NCBI RefSeq assembly: GCF_004210375.1
Contig: NC_134835.1
Span: 68,788,447-68,852,446 of the forward strand
Length of the DNA stretch: 64,000 nucleotides
Direction: 5' to 3'
Origin: Tachypleus tridentatus
Lineage: Eukaryota; Arthropoda; Merostomata; Xiphosura; Limulidae
Shown here one piece after another: positions 1 to 13,121 of the stretch (position 1 is the first letter of the stretch; every line of letters starts with the position of its first letter). The notes beneath the pieces are model-generated. The model was not told the origin of the DNA, ran no database searches, and saw only the letters and a list, made by a program, of their open reading frames with translations. The position numbers and the translations under genes were made by a program.

Positions 1-2022
1 CACACGATAACATGCAAAAATGTTTATTGACCTGATGTTTTTTTCTTTACTAGAAATCTGAGTGCAATATTCAATAACTAGGGAGAAAAACAATAAATAA
101 AAATAGAACAGATAAGACGAGAAGTTATGCAGGAAGACAAACAAGTGCTAAAACCTAGCACTAAAATGAACAAAAGCAAAATAAAAAGTAATTATGTAGC
201 TTCCCTTTGAAAAACAACAACACGACGTAACATAACTTATTCATATAACCTATATATAAACAAAATAAGAACAAAAACATTGATGCTTCAATTCCATATA
301 ATAAACAGATGGAAGTATATATGGTCGAATATCAATGTGTAGGAAAACTAAAAATTACATGAAAGTTAGAAAGCATTTGATCATTATTTGGTTACCCTTG
401 CTAATAACGATACTTTCAGCTATTTTCCAGATGCTCTGCGTGCTCGTACAATATGTTGCAGGTCAATCAATACTCACGGCAAAATTAACTAATAAAATCA
501 ACAGTATGTTCATCTGTGAGACGCCGTTAACATGTTCAAGTTAAATATGACTACTGTTGTCCTGTAACAAACCTTACCTAGATTTAGATTGCAAAGTCCA
601 ATCATAATTAATCTTTCACCATTTGATAAATTCCATTTTAGCGTATTCATTTTCATAGTGTGTCTGCATAAATGGTCAAATTCACTGACGAACTTTTCTT
701 TCAGGCTTGGAAATTGCCCTGATAAACAGCTCAGCTCTCTACTTGACTGAAATGATCATACGACTCGGCTGCAATTGCATTCCAGTTCTGTAATTGTGCC
801 TTACTTAACTATGTCATTTTTTTAACTTCTGTCACAGATACGAGATGTTTTAGGTATTAGGGTTTCAGTGTAGTAGACTTGTTGATGAATCCCCAATGCT
901 TGAACATATGCTAGCCCCCTGCCCTAGGACACAGAATAGCAAATTATCAGATATCATTTGACTCTTCATAACCTCAGGCTTTTCCATGACTGTAGTTGCT
1001 CTAGTATTATATCTTCTGGCAAGATGAGGTCAAAACTGCCCCACATATCACCACATTTGCTAGTCTGTGATATCTATCTCACTTGATGACAAAATACCTC
1101 GAACTGGTTGATTTTGTCCACCGACAGTACCATCACTCTCTATATTTCAGCTAATCTTAGCACTGACTGTAGCTGTGGTTCAACTAAACTTTTCAAATCA
1201 TCGTGTTTTTAATTCGCTAGATCATGCACCTTTACGGCTATCTTCAGTCCCACATGCTTCCTGCGCTCTAAAATTAAGCTTCAGGAAGAAAATCCAACAA
1301 GCTATTCTGGGTTCACCAGATCCTGACAGTTTCTTTCCTAGGTTTATGACCTCAATGAAGATGTTATGGATCTTTTAAACAATGACAAAAATCTGATGTC
1401 CAAGAGAAGACTTCTCCCATACTTGACAACTGTTCCTAATGGTTTTCATTCATTTATCACCTTCTGACTTTTCCTCTTGATGATAAGTCATCTAATTCAT
1501 ATATAGTGAGATACAAAACTTCCATAACACAAAAGTTTAGAAGAACACAGGTAAACACACACCTCAAGAGAAACAGAAACAATGCAATAGCAAATATCTT
1601 AGTCTACGCACCACTGTTTTGCTTCCTGTGTACTGTGTCGATTTCCCAGTTTTAGCATAATTTTTAAGGACAACGTGGGAACTACTAGTCCGTCTTGGTT
1701 CTCCAATACTCTAAACTAAACTAAGACTATCAAATAAATAATATGCTTAAGATAATTTCTCCCCGTTTCTGGTGGATTTGATACCACTGGAACTTTGTTT
1801 TGTTAACATATATTTACCTATTATAGATATCATTTAATTCTAATGCAATGAACTTTAAATATCCACACACATGAATAAATGTATATAACGAGAGAGGGAA
1901 TGAGAAAAATATTTATATATATCTACGCAAAAGAAAAACAATTTAACTTTATCTTTCATAAAATATGTTGGGTAACTTATAAATCGGCATATTTATTCAA
2001 TTAGGTTAAAGTTATGTAAACT
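1..2022. other. Unassigned AT-rich flank
   Basis: I see no gene, RNA gene or known repeat here. The open frames are short (under 70 codons), start at random methionines and lack splice-site context or recognisable protein motifs. The stretch around 900-1400 is less AT-rich than its surroundings and could be an old repeat or degraded exon, but nothing identifies it. Confidence 0.5.
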
Positions 2023-2544
2023 GTGTACCACAAAGCCTGAGAAAATATTGATGTATGGTCTATAGCTGTTCGTTTTTAGCTTTTTGCATTATTAATTCTA
2101 TTGTCTTAAACTTGAGAATTTGTTTAAATAAATTAAAGATGTTTTTCTCTGAATATACACATGTTGGCATGCTTGTCTGGGAATACAGGGAAATGAAGTA
2201 AATATATCTGAATAAAATCTCTTCCCATTACACTTTAAAGTTCAATATCTTTATGTCTTGTACAACAATATCAGATTCATATTAAACTGTTCTTATTCAC
2301 CTGTATTTTTAAAAAATTTGCAATATAAAAATTCACACGCCACTGGTTATAAAATTAACAAAAAAGTTGGAAACCTTTCTGCCTTCTCATTTACATTTGA
2401 GATGGAAACATTCGCAGTGAGTGGTGACGACTTACTGCCTTTACTCTAGTTCTACACTGCTAACTTTGGGACGGCTAGCGCAGATAGCCCTCGTGTAGCT
2501 TTGCGCGAAATTCAAAAACAAACACGCAAACATTCTATCCTGCG
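2023..2544 (+). repeat. R520 dispersed repeat, copy 1
   Basis: About 520 bp that recurs at 24209-24743 with roughly 90% or better identity by eye, including the same start and the same end (cattctatYctgcg). The last ~120 bp (from about 2412) is the 3' half of SINE-1: ggacggctagcgcagatagc followed by the gcgcgaaattc tail. The rest has no coding signal I recognise. It may be a larger repeat with a SINE-like 3' end, or a segment copied together with a SINE. Both copies lie upstream of a Jockey-like LINE fragment. Confidence 0.75.
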
Positions 2545-2730
2545 AAGTTATGAGAAAAATAATGCCAGCCTGAAAGATTGAAAGTTGTCATAAAAAGATA
2601 TAAGTATTGCAAGAAAAATTATCTCATTGTCTAATTTTGAACTTCATGAACAAAAATCATGAAAATATGTTCCAAAAACGTTGGTTATACCGTCCTTTAG
2701 CTAAAATTGACAATTTATTAGTTATCAAAA

Positions 2731-2963
2731 GGGCCCCGGCATGGCCAAGCGTGTTAAGGCGTTCGACTCGTAATGTGAGAGTTGCGGTTTCGAATCCCGG
2801 TCGCACCAAACATGCTCGCCGTCCCAGCCGTGGGGACGTTATAAAGTGACGGCCAATCCCACTATTCGTTGGTAAAAGAGTTGGCAGTGGGTGGTAATGA
2901 CTAGCTGCCTTCCCTCTTATACTGCTAAATTAGAGACGGCTAACGTAGATTGTCATCGAGTAA
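2731..2963 (+). repeat. SINE-1 (tRNA-derived)
   Basis: Head with a tRNA-like A box (tggccaagcgtgttaagg) and B box (ggtttcgaatccc), then the shared body containing tcccactattcgttggtaaa and the gactagctgccttccctc block. The tail is cut short where a different SINE (SINE-2) begins. This is the only SINE-1 between R520 and the LINE fragment at this locus. Confidence 0.85.
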
Positions 2964-3032
2964 CCCCCCGCTAGTACAGCGGTATGTTTCCGGATTTACA
3001 ACTCTACAATCAGGAGTTCGATTCACCTCAGC
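2964..3032 (+). repeat. SINE-2 head fragment (tRNA-like)
   Basis: ccccccgctagtacagcggt followed by a B-box-like gttcgatt. It matches the first ~70 bp of the full SINE-2 at 22859-22974. It joins SINE-1 on the left and LINE coding sequence on the right, so the head was truncated by, or truncates, its neighbours. Confidence 0.75.
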
Positions 3033-4200
3033 CTTACCAGCTGTGTAGGCAAAATTCTTGAAAGAATAATCAGTGATAGACTCTCCACATTCTTGGAGAT
3101 AACATCAAAATTACCAAAAGAACAAAATGGATTCAGGAGATTTAGACAAACGACAGACCACCTAATCAGATTAACCGAAATCATAATAGATAGCTTCAAT
3201 AAAAAAGAATGTACTGTCGCTTGTTTCCTTGATATCGAGAAAGCATTCGACACTGTATGGCACGATGGTTTAAGGTTCCGAACGAATGAAATGGAACTAC
3301 CACGAGGAATTATTCGCTGGTTATCTAACGTTTTGGAAAATAGAAAGTGTAGAGTAAATGTTGAAGGAACATTTTCTGAATACTTTACTCCTGAAGCTGG
3401 TGTCCCTTAAGGAGGGGTGGTTAGCCCTATACTCTTCATCATGTATGTAAACAATATGCCACTGAGGGATCCGAATTATGGATTCTCTTCACAGTTCGCA
3501 GATGATGTGGTAGTCTGGAAAAGTGCCGCAACACCCACGATAGCAGCCACTAACATACAACCGCAACTAAATAGAGTAAGTGAATACTGTCAAAAATATA
3601 GAATAACAATAAACACAGCAAAAACACCACTCGTAGTCTTTACGAAATTGACAAAACACGAAAAACAACAGCCAGAATTATATATGAATGGCACACTACT
3701 CCAGATTGCCCCATCGGCAAAATTTTTAGGTCTGACCTACGATTCAAAACTAACTTGGATCAGTCATGTGAACGAAATTAAAAATAAAGTCTGGCGAAGA
3801 ACTACCTATGCTAGAAGTCTAACTGGTAAAAACAGTGGAGCATCTACAGATAACATACTAAAAATCAATAAAACATATATTAGACCTGTAATAGATTATG
3901 CAGCTCCAGCATGGATAACTGTAAGCAATAAAATAATTAAAACCAAACTACAAACAATCCAAAACACACTCCTCACAACTGCATACAGAGTTCCAAGAAC
4001 TATATCATCTCAGTTCATTCACAAATACTCGAACATACCAACCATACCAGATAGACTCCTACATAGTACAATAATACTATGTATTAATAAGAATTAGATG
4101 AAAAACGAATTACTATGCGAACTAGACAGGAACCTCATACATGATGAAGCTAGTCCTAAATATCTCTCCCCAGTTAACTTAAATTTTAAATATAAAAATA
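3033..4200 (+). mobile_element. Jockey-like LINE fragment, ORF2 reverse transcriptase
   Basis: The translation covers the reverse transcriptase core of a non-LTR retrotransposon: SCVGKILERIIS, then FLDIEKAFDTVWHDGL (first catalytic Asp), GVP-GGVVSPILF, the catalytic QFADDVVVW, FLGLTYDSKLTW and the thumb-like INKTYIRPVIDYAAPAW. The endonuclease and the 5' half of ORF2 are missing. An in-frame TAA replaces the Gln codon of the usual GVPQG motif (about 3408-3410). Otherwise one frame stays open from 3093 to 4097 on either side of that stop. A second, related fragment lies at 24744-26427 (about three quarters identical protein by eye). Jockey-superfamily assignment rests on overall pattern, so CR1 remains possible. 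The 3' untranslated tail probably runs into the AT-rich stretch that follows. Confidence 0.85.
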
Positions 4201-4295
4201 AATTTAAATATATATATATATATTAAATAACAAAAAATAATAATAATAAAAATATATATATGCATATATATATATATTAAATAATAATAAAAAAA
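4201..4295. repeat. AT-rich simple repeat
   Basis: Runs of (ta)n, aataataataa and (at)n directly after the LINE fragment. Probably a low-complexity tail or microsatellite seeded by the LINE 3' end. Confidence 0.8.
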
Positions 4296-4750
4296 TGCCA
4301 CCAACAAACTTGACATTCTGCTGATAGAATAAAATAATCACTATATATGAGCCACAATACACGGACATTGCCCTGAAAAGGATCAAAATAATATTCAGTT
4401 CTACAATTATAAATACCAATTCGTCAAGAACATAAGTACGGTAAGGAGAAAGAGGTCATAGAGAACCTGACCCTCCAGGGTATGAACTTTACTTACCCAA
4501 ACACCGACAGACATTTAAAAGGGCAAAGATAACTATGTAATTTGACGCTCAAAATATTTGTCAAATTTCACTTCTACTTTATATCAACGTTTATCGAAAT
4601 CAAATTGAAAAGAGTAATTTTAATACCATATATAATGCCTTTAAAATGTTTATTTTACTTTTAAGCAATAAAAGTGAAAGTGTTGTGCGAAATTTTCTTA
4701 TATCTCACGAAACGGTTTCACAAGCAGCGCTTTTCTCTCTCAAGGTCATT
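4296..4750. other. Upstream flank of ALDH1, unassigned
   Basis: The first ~240 bp may still be LINE 3' untranslated sequence. The remainder is AT-rich single-copy-looking sequence leading to the ALDH1 promoter. No coding signal was seen. Confidence 0.4.
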
Positions 4751-4760
4751 CTAAAATAGG

Positions 4761-4767
4761 TATAAAA
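4761..4767 (+). promoter_or_regulatory. TATA-like element of ALDH1
   Basis: TATAAAA lies 60 bp upstream of the first in-frame ATG of ALDH1. A start site about 25-30 bp downstream would fall near 4790 and give a 5' leader of about 30-50 nt. This is inferred from position and motif only; no clear initiator element was identified. Confidence 0.45.
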
Positions 4768-4820
4768 CTTGTTGTATACGGAAGAACGCTTTGAGTAGCG
4801 TGGTTGTGAGTTGTGACTAC

Positions 4821-7800
4821 ATGCGAAAGAATATTGGAGCCATGAGGAATCCTGAAGTAAAATTTACCGAGGTTTGTATGATTTTAGTTTTTTGATTCTG
4901 GTGGTAGTTTATAAGGTCTTAAACGTGTTTATTAATTTTAAGGTATTCATTTTAGAGTACGTTTTATAATATGTTTAACTTCATTTTCAAAGAACTTTGG
5001 TATTAATTTATTAAGTTCTTTGTGGACAAAGTTGAATTGTATTGATGGTGATTTCGTATGATTTGCCCATCTTATGTTGCTAAAAATCCAAAGATTTAAT
5101 AATGTTAGTGGTAAGTTTTTGAAAGCTCTACAGTAAATTCAGTGTGGTATGACATACTTTGCAATTACAGATCTTTATCAACAATGAATGGCATAAGTCT
5201 GTGAGTGGAAAAGTGTTTCCAACAATCAATCCTGCAACAGGAGAAAGGATAACGGATGTACAGGAAGGAGACAAGGTTTGAAAAATTTTCAGATCCATAT
5301 AACTTCAATTTCTAGATGAGCTCTTCAATAGAAGTTTGAAGACTACAATCTAATTACTCCAATAAATTAAATTGAGACAACTCGTTTTATGTTCAGGTTT
5401 TAGATTTCTTCTTTTTGTAACCGTTTTGATAAACAATTTTTTTAAAAATATTGTTTTTATAGGCAGATGTTGATAAGGCAGTACAGGCAGCTAAAGAGGC
5501 ATTTAAGTTGGGTTCTGCATGGCGTACTATGGATGCATCTGAGAGAGGAAGGCTACTCAACAGATTTGCTGACTTGCTGGAACGAGATAAGGACTACTTA
5601 GCTGTAAGTAGGCTAAGTTTCTGTAAACTTTGGATGTTTTTTTTTCTTTTATTTTGGTTGAATGATGGAAAAATTAATTCAAAAACATGATGCATAAAAC
5701 CTTAAGTGTAAATTGTATTTTTAGAATAAAAATATTTTTAAAGAAATTTTGTTTCAGTGGCCTCTTAATATTTCTAGTTAAATTCTTGATAGCAAGAATT
5801 TCTGTACAGAGGATATCATGCAACTCTCAATTATTAAATGCTTTTTTATTTCTACACCTGCATTAGTTGTTTTTGAATAATGTACTGACTTCAGTACATT
5901 TTAACTTCATTTAGTATAATTTATTCTAATTTCTATTATCCCTGAGCTCTATCATTTATATCTAGAGCCTGGAAACTACGGATTGTGGAAAGCCATTTAA
6001 AAATGCTTTAGAAGATATGGAAATGGGAATAAAATCTATTCGTTATTTTGCCGGATGGGCTGACAAGATTCATGGAAAGACTATACCAGCAGGTAAGTAA
6101 AGTAAGGTAGAGAAACCTCATTACAAATGTTTTTTTAAATATCTATTCGGTATTGTAAATTACATAGAAATGCTCCTGTTTGTTTATTTAAGAAATTATC
6201 TTTCAGAATTTGTTTTTGTAATTGTTCCTGCTACTAAGCACTCAAAAAATGAATCTCCTTATTATAATTTGTAGGCAAAAAATTATGCTGATTTATTTTT
6301 TCTAAGGAATATTAGTTATTATTTATAACTTTTGTAATATATTTAATTTTTTTGTTTTTCATTAGTAAAACCACTCCTAAAGTACCATTTTACTTAAAAC
6401 CAATAAAAGTATTCTGAGTATATTGTTAATGGAAGGATGTACTTGATCCTGAATTGAAGTGCTGTAAAACCATTCCTTCTGTGTACAGAAATGTACTCTT
6501 TGTGTGAAATCTTCCCTGAAGAAACTCCTCATTTTGTCAAGAAAAGGTGTATAGTTAGTGTACATGTGGAAAATTTGCCTTTTTCAACTTTTATCCTTTT
6601 ACACTCCCAACTTAATTTTTAAACATTTAAAATATTCTTTAACTTTAGTTTTATCTTTTCAGAATAAACATGTGTTGTCTTTACTTTTTCAGATGGTAAT
6701 CTTTTCAGCTTTACAAGAATTGAACCAGTAGGAGTCTGTGGCATGATTATTCCTGTAAGAAATTCTTTGTACACTTTACTTTTCAAAACTAACATAATTT
6801 TTACTATATCATTCCTTTAAGTAACCCTTTTTAATACAAACATTGAGTACCTACATACTCAACAGGTGTGTGACTTCTTAGTACAGAAATGTAATGTTTT
6901 CTTGGAAACATACTGATGGGCATGAAATTATTCTTTAATGTAATTTATGTTCTTCAATGTAATTTAAGAACAGTTCTTTACTAAGTGACTTTTAATATGT
7001 ATCCATTTTTTGTTTTGTTTTTTTAACAGTGGAACTTCCCTCTCTTACTGATGACAAATAAACTTGGGCCTAGCTTGGCTGCTGGAAACACTGTTGTACT
7101 CAAGCCTGCTGAACAAACTCCTCTAACAGCTCTGTATGCAGCAAGTTTAATTAAAGAAGCTGGCTTTCCTCCTGGTGTTGTTAACATTATTCCCGGTTAT
7201 GGACCGACTGCTGGGGCAGCTATTTCTGAACATCCTGATATTGATAAGGTTTCTTTTACAGGTTCAACTGAGGTGAGTTTATTTCTTAGTAGTTCTGTTA
7301 CACTAATATAAAAGAACAAAATCTATCTTCAAAGCCTGACTTTTGTTACAAGTTTATCTCTCCCTTTCAATGTTTTTAAATTTAGGTTGGCAAGTTAATT
7401 CAGGAAGCAGCAGGTAAAAGCAACACTAAACGAGTGACTCTTGAAATGGGAGGAAAAAGTCCTTTGGTAGTGTTTGCAGATGCTGACTGTAAGTACTAGA
7501 TACTCTAATCTTCTGGTTTCCTATATCTTAACTATCTGCTGCTACAACTACCTACTCTTAAACAATCTTATTTTTAACCTTCTTTTTGTTTTTAAATATT
7601 ATTCCTTCACTTCATATATTCCAACTTTACAATATAAAACTACTTGAGCATTTGTAGGAATGAGAAATAGTATGTTTATAAATAACATACCTCCAAAGTG
7701 GGGTAGTATCTCAAATTTAGTCCAATATTATTTCATCTTTAACCTTCACTTTTGTACTTCCATTTCTTGTGACCACATTAAACTGCACTATTATTGCAGT

Positions 7801-10217
7801 GGACAAGGCAGTTGAGGTTGCTCACTTTGCATGCTTTGTCAACCAAGGAGAATGTTGTTGTGCTGCATCACGTACTTATATACAAGAGGAAATCTATGAT
7901 GCATTTGTACAAAAGAGCAAAGAACGGGCAATGAGAAAGATAGTTGGTGATCCATTTGATGATAAGACTGAACAAGGTCCTCAGGTATTGCAAAAGTTTA
8001 ATTTGTACTTCTTACATCAAACGGAACTGACCCTAACTTGCAGAGGGAGAGAGTATCGTATAGTAAATTTTCTCTTTTCATAGTAATCTTAAATTGTTTC
8101 TCTGTAAATTGTTGTTTTGGAATTTGTTTAGTCTTTGAGTATTAAGTTTAAAACAATTTTAGGTATAACTTTTTATAATTGGTTTTGAAACTTGGATAAA
8201 TTGGCATACAAATTTTACTCGGTAAGTTTACTGTCTAAATGGTTGTTTTTTTAAGGTTGATAATGAGCAGTTTATAAAAATCTTGGACCTCATTGAATCT
8301 GGCAAAAAGGAAGGAGCAAAAGTAGAATGTGGTGGTGGGCGTCTTGGAGAAAAGGGGTATTTTATCCAGCCAACAGTATTTTCTTCAGTTACTGACAACA
8401 TGAAAATTGCTAAAGAGGAAATATTTGGACCTGTGCAACAGCTGATAAAATTTAAAACATTGGATGAGGTTATTGAAAGAGCTAATAATACTCATTATGG
8501 TTTAGCAGCTGGTATTTGCACTAATAATGTGGAAACTGCTTTGATGTATTCTCAAGGTGTCAGAGCTGGAACCATATGGTAAATATATTCCTAATAAGTA
8601 TACAACTTTTACACTGTCTTTATTTTGAAGAATGTAATTTCTACATTTTGTAACAAACATTTCTTCTGCTATGAACATTTCACCAAATAATGGCATGTAA
8701 ACTAAATGCAAATAACTTGATTGATAGAAATTAAGGCAAATTTTTAAACTTCTTAAAAGTACTACACTTAACTTACAAAATATTTTATTTTATTTGTAAC
8801 ATTTAAATTACAATCTTGACTTCCTTTCTATGCAATAGAAAGTATATACTAGTCAAATATCGGAGCTTTTAGTTGTCTTTACCTCCTGATATATTATACA
8901 CTTCAAATATAATATTTAATTCTTTTTGTATGTTTAACATAGTAAAATAAAATAGTTTGAACATATTTTGAATAAATTTATTTTTCAGGGTAAACTGTTA
9001 CTTAGCACTTAAGCCACAAACACCCTTTGGAGGATATAAAATGTCTGGTCAAGGTCGTGAATTGTAAGTTTATATGCTACATGTTTGTGTGTACATGTAT
9101 ACTTCAACCAAAGAATGTTGTATATTTAATCAAACATTTGATAGCTTGTACATAATATCAACAAGATTTTATATGAATCAAGAAAATATACCCCAGCATA
9201 ATTAATTTATATCTTGTTTCTCCTATTTTATTTTATTAAAAATTCTTAAGGATAACCAATTTATTTTCCATACATTTAATGTTGTTGTTTTTTTTTATAG
9301 TTTGTTAAATTTCTATTAAACACTGATTATTTATGTTTTCAACAGGTGTTTGTATGAATGTCTTTTATGTGAAGTTGTTTTCAGTACAAACAAGTTTTAT
9401 GAGTAATAGCATAAATTACTTTATTTTGTGACTTAATCAGTACTTAATTCCAAGTTTTATACTCTACAGTGGAGAAGATGCTCTTCATGAATACACAGAA
9501 ATTAAAACGGTAAGTAATGTATGTGCAAATACATGACCATATTTATTTTTAAATTAATGCAGGGCCTCCATCACAAACTTTTGAGGGGGAGGGGAACCTC
9601 TAACAGATAGCTGTTTATATGTTGTGTTGACGAGGTATGTTTCCCATTGTCTAAGCTCTTCACTTACTTGGATATAGTGCATAGTGGTGGAATACATGTG
9701 ATCTGTATTGGCAAACTATTTAATTATCATGTTGGTCTAATTATGGGTTTTTTAGTATAAGCTTCCCCCTCACTCCATGCACCTTCAATTTTCAAAAAGT
9801 ATAGGAAAGAAAACCATATCCTTTGTTAAAATCCATACTGTAATTCAACAGCTTGTTGGTGGATTTAGGTGCAAAAATTAGCAATGACCTCGAGCAAATA
9901 TCTTGTACTTTGGTGTAGACAGATTCTATCTGGACATTGAAGAATACAAGATAGCATAATGGTAAATGGCCTGTGGTCAGCCATGATTATAAGTGGTTAT
10001 AAATATACAGCCATTTTCAAAATAAATGATGATTGTATATTGGATGCTTCAGTAATTTTGGTTTAGTTATCAATGTTGAAGTTGTTAAAGTTTTTTCTTA
10101 ACTATACCTTGTTATATAACTTTCCTACTATGTGACTACTATTATCACTACTGATTGCTATTTTTTTTCTATTTCAAACTCCAGGTTACAATTCAACTTC
10201 CACAAAAGAACTCTTAA
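4821..10217 (+). CDS. ALDH1A1-like: Aldehyde dehydrogenase, class 1 cytosolic type (ALDH1/retinal dehydrogenase-like), 12 exons
   Basis: NAD-dependent oxidation of aldehydes to carboxylic acids. Exons: 4821-4871, 5171-5275, 5463-5603, 5966-6092, 6693-6754, 7030-7272, 7386-7488, 7800-7984, 8256-8578, 8989-9063, 9470-9509, 10185-10217. All introns are GT-AG and phases join into 495 codons, the usual family length (about 500). Key residues (numbered from the 4821 ATG): catalytic-site Asn164 (WNFPLL), NAD-contacting Lys187 and Glu190, FTGSTE at 238-243, general base Glu263 (LEMGG), nucleophile Cys297 (NQGECCCA) and Glu394 (EEIFGPV). The protein ends in QLPQKNS. It has no mitochondrial presequence, which favours ALDH1 over ALDH2. 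The ATG at 4842 has a better initiation context (gccATGa) and would give 488 residues. No frame damage was seen. Its last two exons recur at about 29 kb and 50.6 kb. Which aldehyde (retinal or other) it prefers cannot be read from sequence. Confidence 0.97.
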
Positions 10218-10369
10218 ATATTCATCTCCAGTTTCACATCCTTCAATATATGGATAATTTTTTTTTTTATACCTAACAAGATGTATTTTCAGTATGTTCC
10301 TATTCTACATATTGTGGTGCTTTGTTCATAACTAATAATTTGGAACTTGTTAAAATCCTATTTGTCTGC

Positions 10370-10375
10370 AATAAA
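10370..10375 (+). terminator. Candidate ALDH1 polyadenylation signal
   Basis: AATAAA about 150 bp after the ALDH1 stop codon. The same hexamer is preserved after the duplicated stop codons in the other two copies. Other AATAAA hexamers exist downstream in this AT-rich sequence, so the choice is positional. Confidence 0.45.
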
Positions 10376-13121
10376 TCATACTTTGTTTCTGTATATGAGA
10401 TACTTTGTAACTTCTTTCTTTCAGTTACAAGGGGGGGGAAGAACAAAAAAAATTGTACCATTTGAAAAAAACCCACAGCTGCAAACAAATACTACGTTAC
10501 AATTGTGTCCTAAACGAAAAGACAAATGCATACATACATAAAATCTAAAATTAATGAATATACAACTAAAAAAAACTATTGTGGGATATCTGTCTTTAGA
10601 TAAAGAATATACTAGAACTCATTTTGGATATAATGCATAACCAGGCTTTGTGAATAAATAATGAAAGAAAACTATTTTGTCATAGGTTTTGTTATATGTG
10701 TACGTGACATTATTTATGATTTAAAGAAGGAAGTTCAAAGGAGAAACGTTAGTTTTAGAAATATACTTTCTAATTATGGTATATGTATTTACAAACTGCC
10801 TCTTGTTTTAAAATACTCCTGTTTGTCTCTAACCACTCCTTGTGAAGTCCAAAATTTGCTAATATACCATATTTCCACTAGTTAATGCATAAAACAAGCA
10901 TAGGAAATTTGTTTTACAACAGCTAAAATCTTAAATTTGTTAAAGGTTTAATTTTCAAAAGAGGGGAAACCTTTTTTATTTGTTAATGTTTGTTTCATGG
11001 TTGAATTTAATTTTCTTGTCCTTAAAATTGACTGTCATTTAATATTAGGAAAGCTTTTTAAAAAACAAGAAACTCCCTATTCTTCCTTTTTAGATGTAAT
11101 CTGTTGTAATTACTTTCTAGCTTTTCTAAATACCTGATAAAAGCATTAAAGTTTTAAAGTATAAAAGTCGAATGGTTGCTTGAATCCTTCATGAGTATAA
11201 ACTTTTTAATCTTTATGCGGCTGAACTGCCACTTTCCTTTTGGCAAACGCAAACTAACGTGGCAGGGGTTTAATTTAGAGAGAGAGAAATCAGAAGAGTT
11301 CTCTCTCCAACTGGGGTGTTCAGGAACGTTGTGGTTCCTCTTTCCTTTTTGCGGGATTTGGACAACCTTTTATTCCTTATTAATCTCGGAGCAAGTTTTC
11401 TGACTTGTATAATAGACAAAGGGAGAGGAATTGACGACAAATATTGCACTCTTCGAAGAAAACGTATCCGTAAATGTACAATTTTAATTATTTAAATTAC
11501 GCCACATTTCGAAATAATAGTGACTTTAATTCCTAACAATTTAATATAGAATATCCTAATTGTGAAATAAAACTTTTTACCAGTATTACTCATGTCTGGC
11601 CTCCCGCCACATCAAAAGTTTTTCTTGTTTTTAGAATTTCGTGAAAAGCTACATGATGGCTAGCTGTCCTTAACTTAGCAATATAAAACCAGAGGGAAGA
11701 CCGTTAGTAATCGCTGCCAAAGCTTTATATGTAAAGTTGAGTAATAAAACATAACAATCGATACATGTAACATCAAAAAGCTTATTACAGTTTCATAAAT
11801 TAATTGATTAAAACGCACGAAACTTTATTTAAAGCAACATCTTAGTCATAGATGATTCGTAGGATTTCGTTAATTGGCGTATTATGGCACAAACAACTAG
11901 ACTATCTCCGCCGTTTTATACGAAAATGCAGCTTTCTACTTGTAAAATCTTATACGCGCTTAATGAGGGCTGTCTTTAATATAGGCATATGCTCATTGCT
12001 ATGTTTTATATATAGAGAATTTAGTTACACCGGAACTATATATATTCTCACTATATTCTCAGACAAACGTCAGTGACAATCTTCAGCTATAGCTCAACTA
12101 ATGAGATAAAATAGTCAATGGTTACAGTAGTTCATTATGAATTGTATCATCTAGCTACTAGATATGTTTACTATCATGACAATGTGTAAAGGTAGCCACC
12201 GTTTAAAATAATTCTTTGCTCATAGTTGAACATAAAAACAAAAACCAGGAAACAAGATGAATAAAAGGAAAAACATTGGAAGTTTAAAAAATTGCAAATA
12301 AGGCACGTAAAAAAAAAAAAAATGGAAACAACGTCGTAGATACTGCATACATTACTCAAACTACAAATCAATATTTTAACCCTTCTACCTAGTAGCACAG
12401 CGGCACGTCTGTAGACAGAGAATAGATAGCCCATTGTACTTAATTCCAGATAAGCAAAGAAATAACGTAACTTGCATCAGTGATATTGTGCCTAATCTCT
12501 CCAGTTTTTGAAATTCACTGTAATGGTGCTTTTAACTCCACTTATAAACCCCATTTTGACTTTATAATTTGAATAAATAATACCGATAGTAGCTCAAGCC
12601 TTTTTTTTTTTTTTTTTTTTACGATCCTTATTTCCAGGTTTTTAATTTCATCTTTCATTTATTCTGTTGTAAACATCTCAAGGAGACTGTGTATACCCAA
12701 GGTAAGAAATATTGAGACTAATAATAATAATAAAAAAACTACAAACATTTTGCTGAAATGTTAGTGCCATCTGTGATGTGTTCATAAAACTAATTATTAA
12801 GACACTTGTAAAATAAAGGTAATCTCAAAGTTTCAGCTACAACTGAAATTACAGACTATAACAGAATGTGGTTACTGAACGAATGACTTATACTCGAACA
12901 TTCATTCGAATATAGTGGGATAATATTAGAGTTAAAACCGTATTTAATGGCAAAATATAATGGGTATGACAGAATAATTTGAAAGTGAGAATTATTTTTC
13001 AAGTTGAAAAACAAGTAGAAATTATTTTTAATACAACATACAATGGGACAACCAAAGTTGTTGGTTGGTCTTATGTTTTGTGTAGGAAATGCAACATCGA
13101 TGTTCGAGATTGTAAAGATTT
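10376..13121. other. Unit A intergenic sequence, mostly unassigned
   Basis: 3' flank of ALDH1. It holds one diverged SINE tail (11613-11725). A 75-codon open frame at 11176-11403 is identical in all three copies but has no recognisable motif, so I do not call it a gene. The rest shows AT-rich sequence and short homopolymers (for example a T run near 12601). Confidence 0.5.
11613..11725 (-). repeat. Diverged SINE-1 tail
   Basis: Read on the minus strand, it matches the SINE-1 3' half: the tagtc/ttacactgctaa region, ggacagctagc, and gtagctttt before cgaaattc, with many substitutions. An older insertion than the other SINEs. The same relic is found at about 31535-31645 and 52997-53105. Confidence 0.65.
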
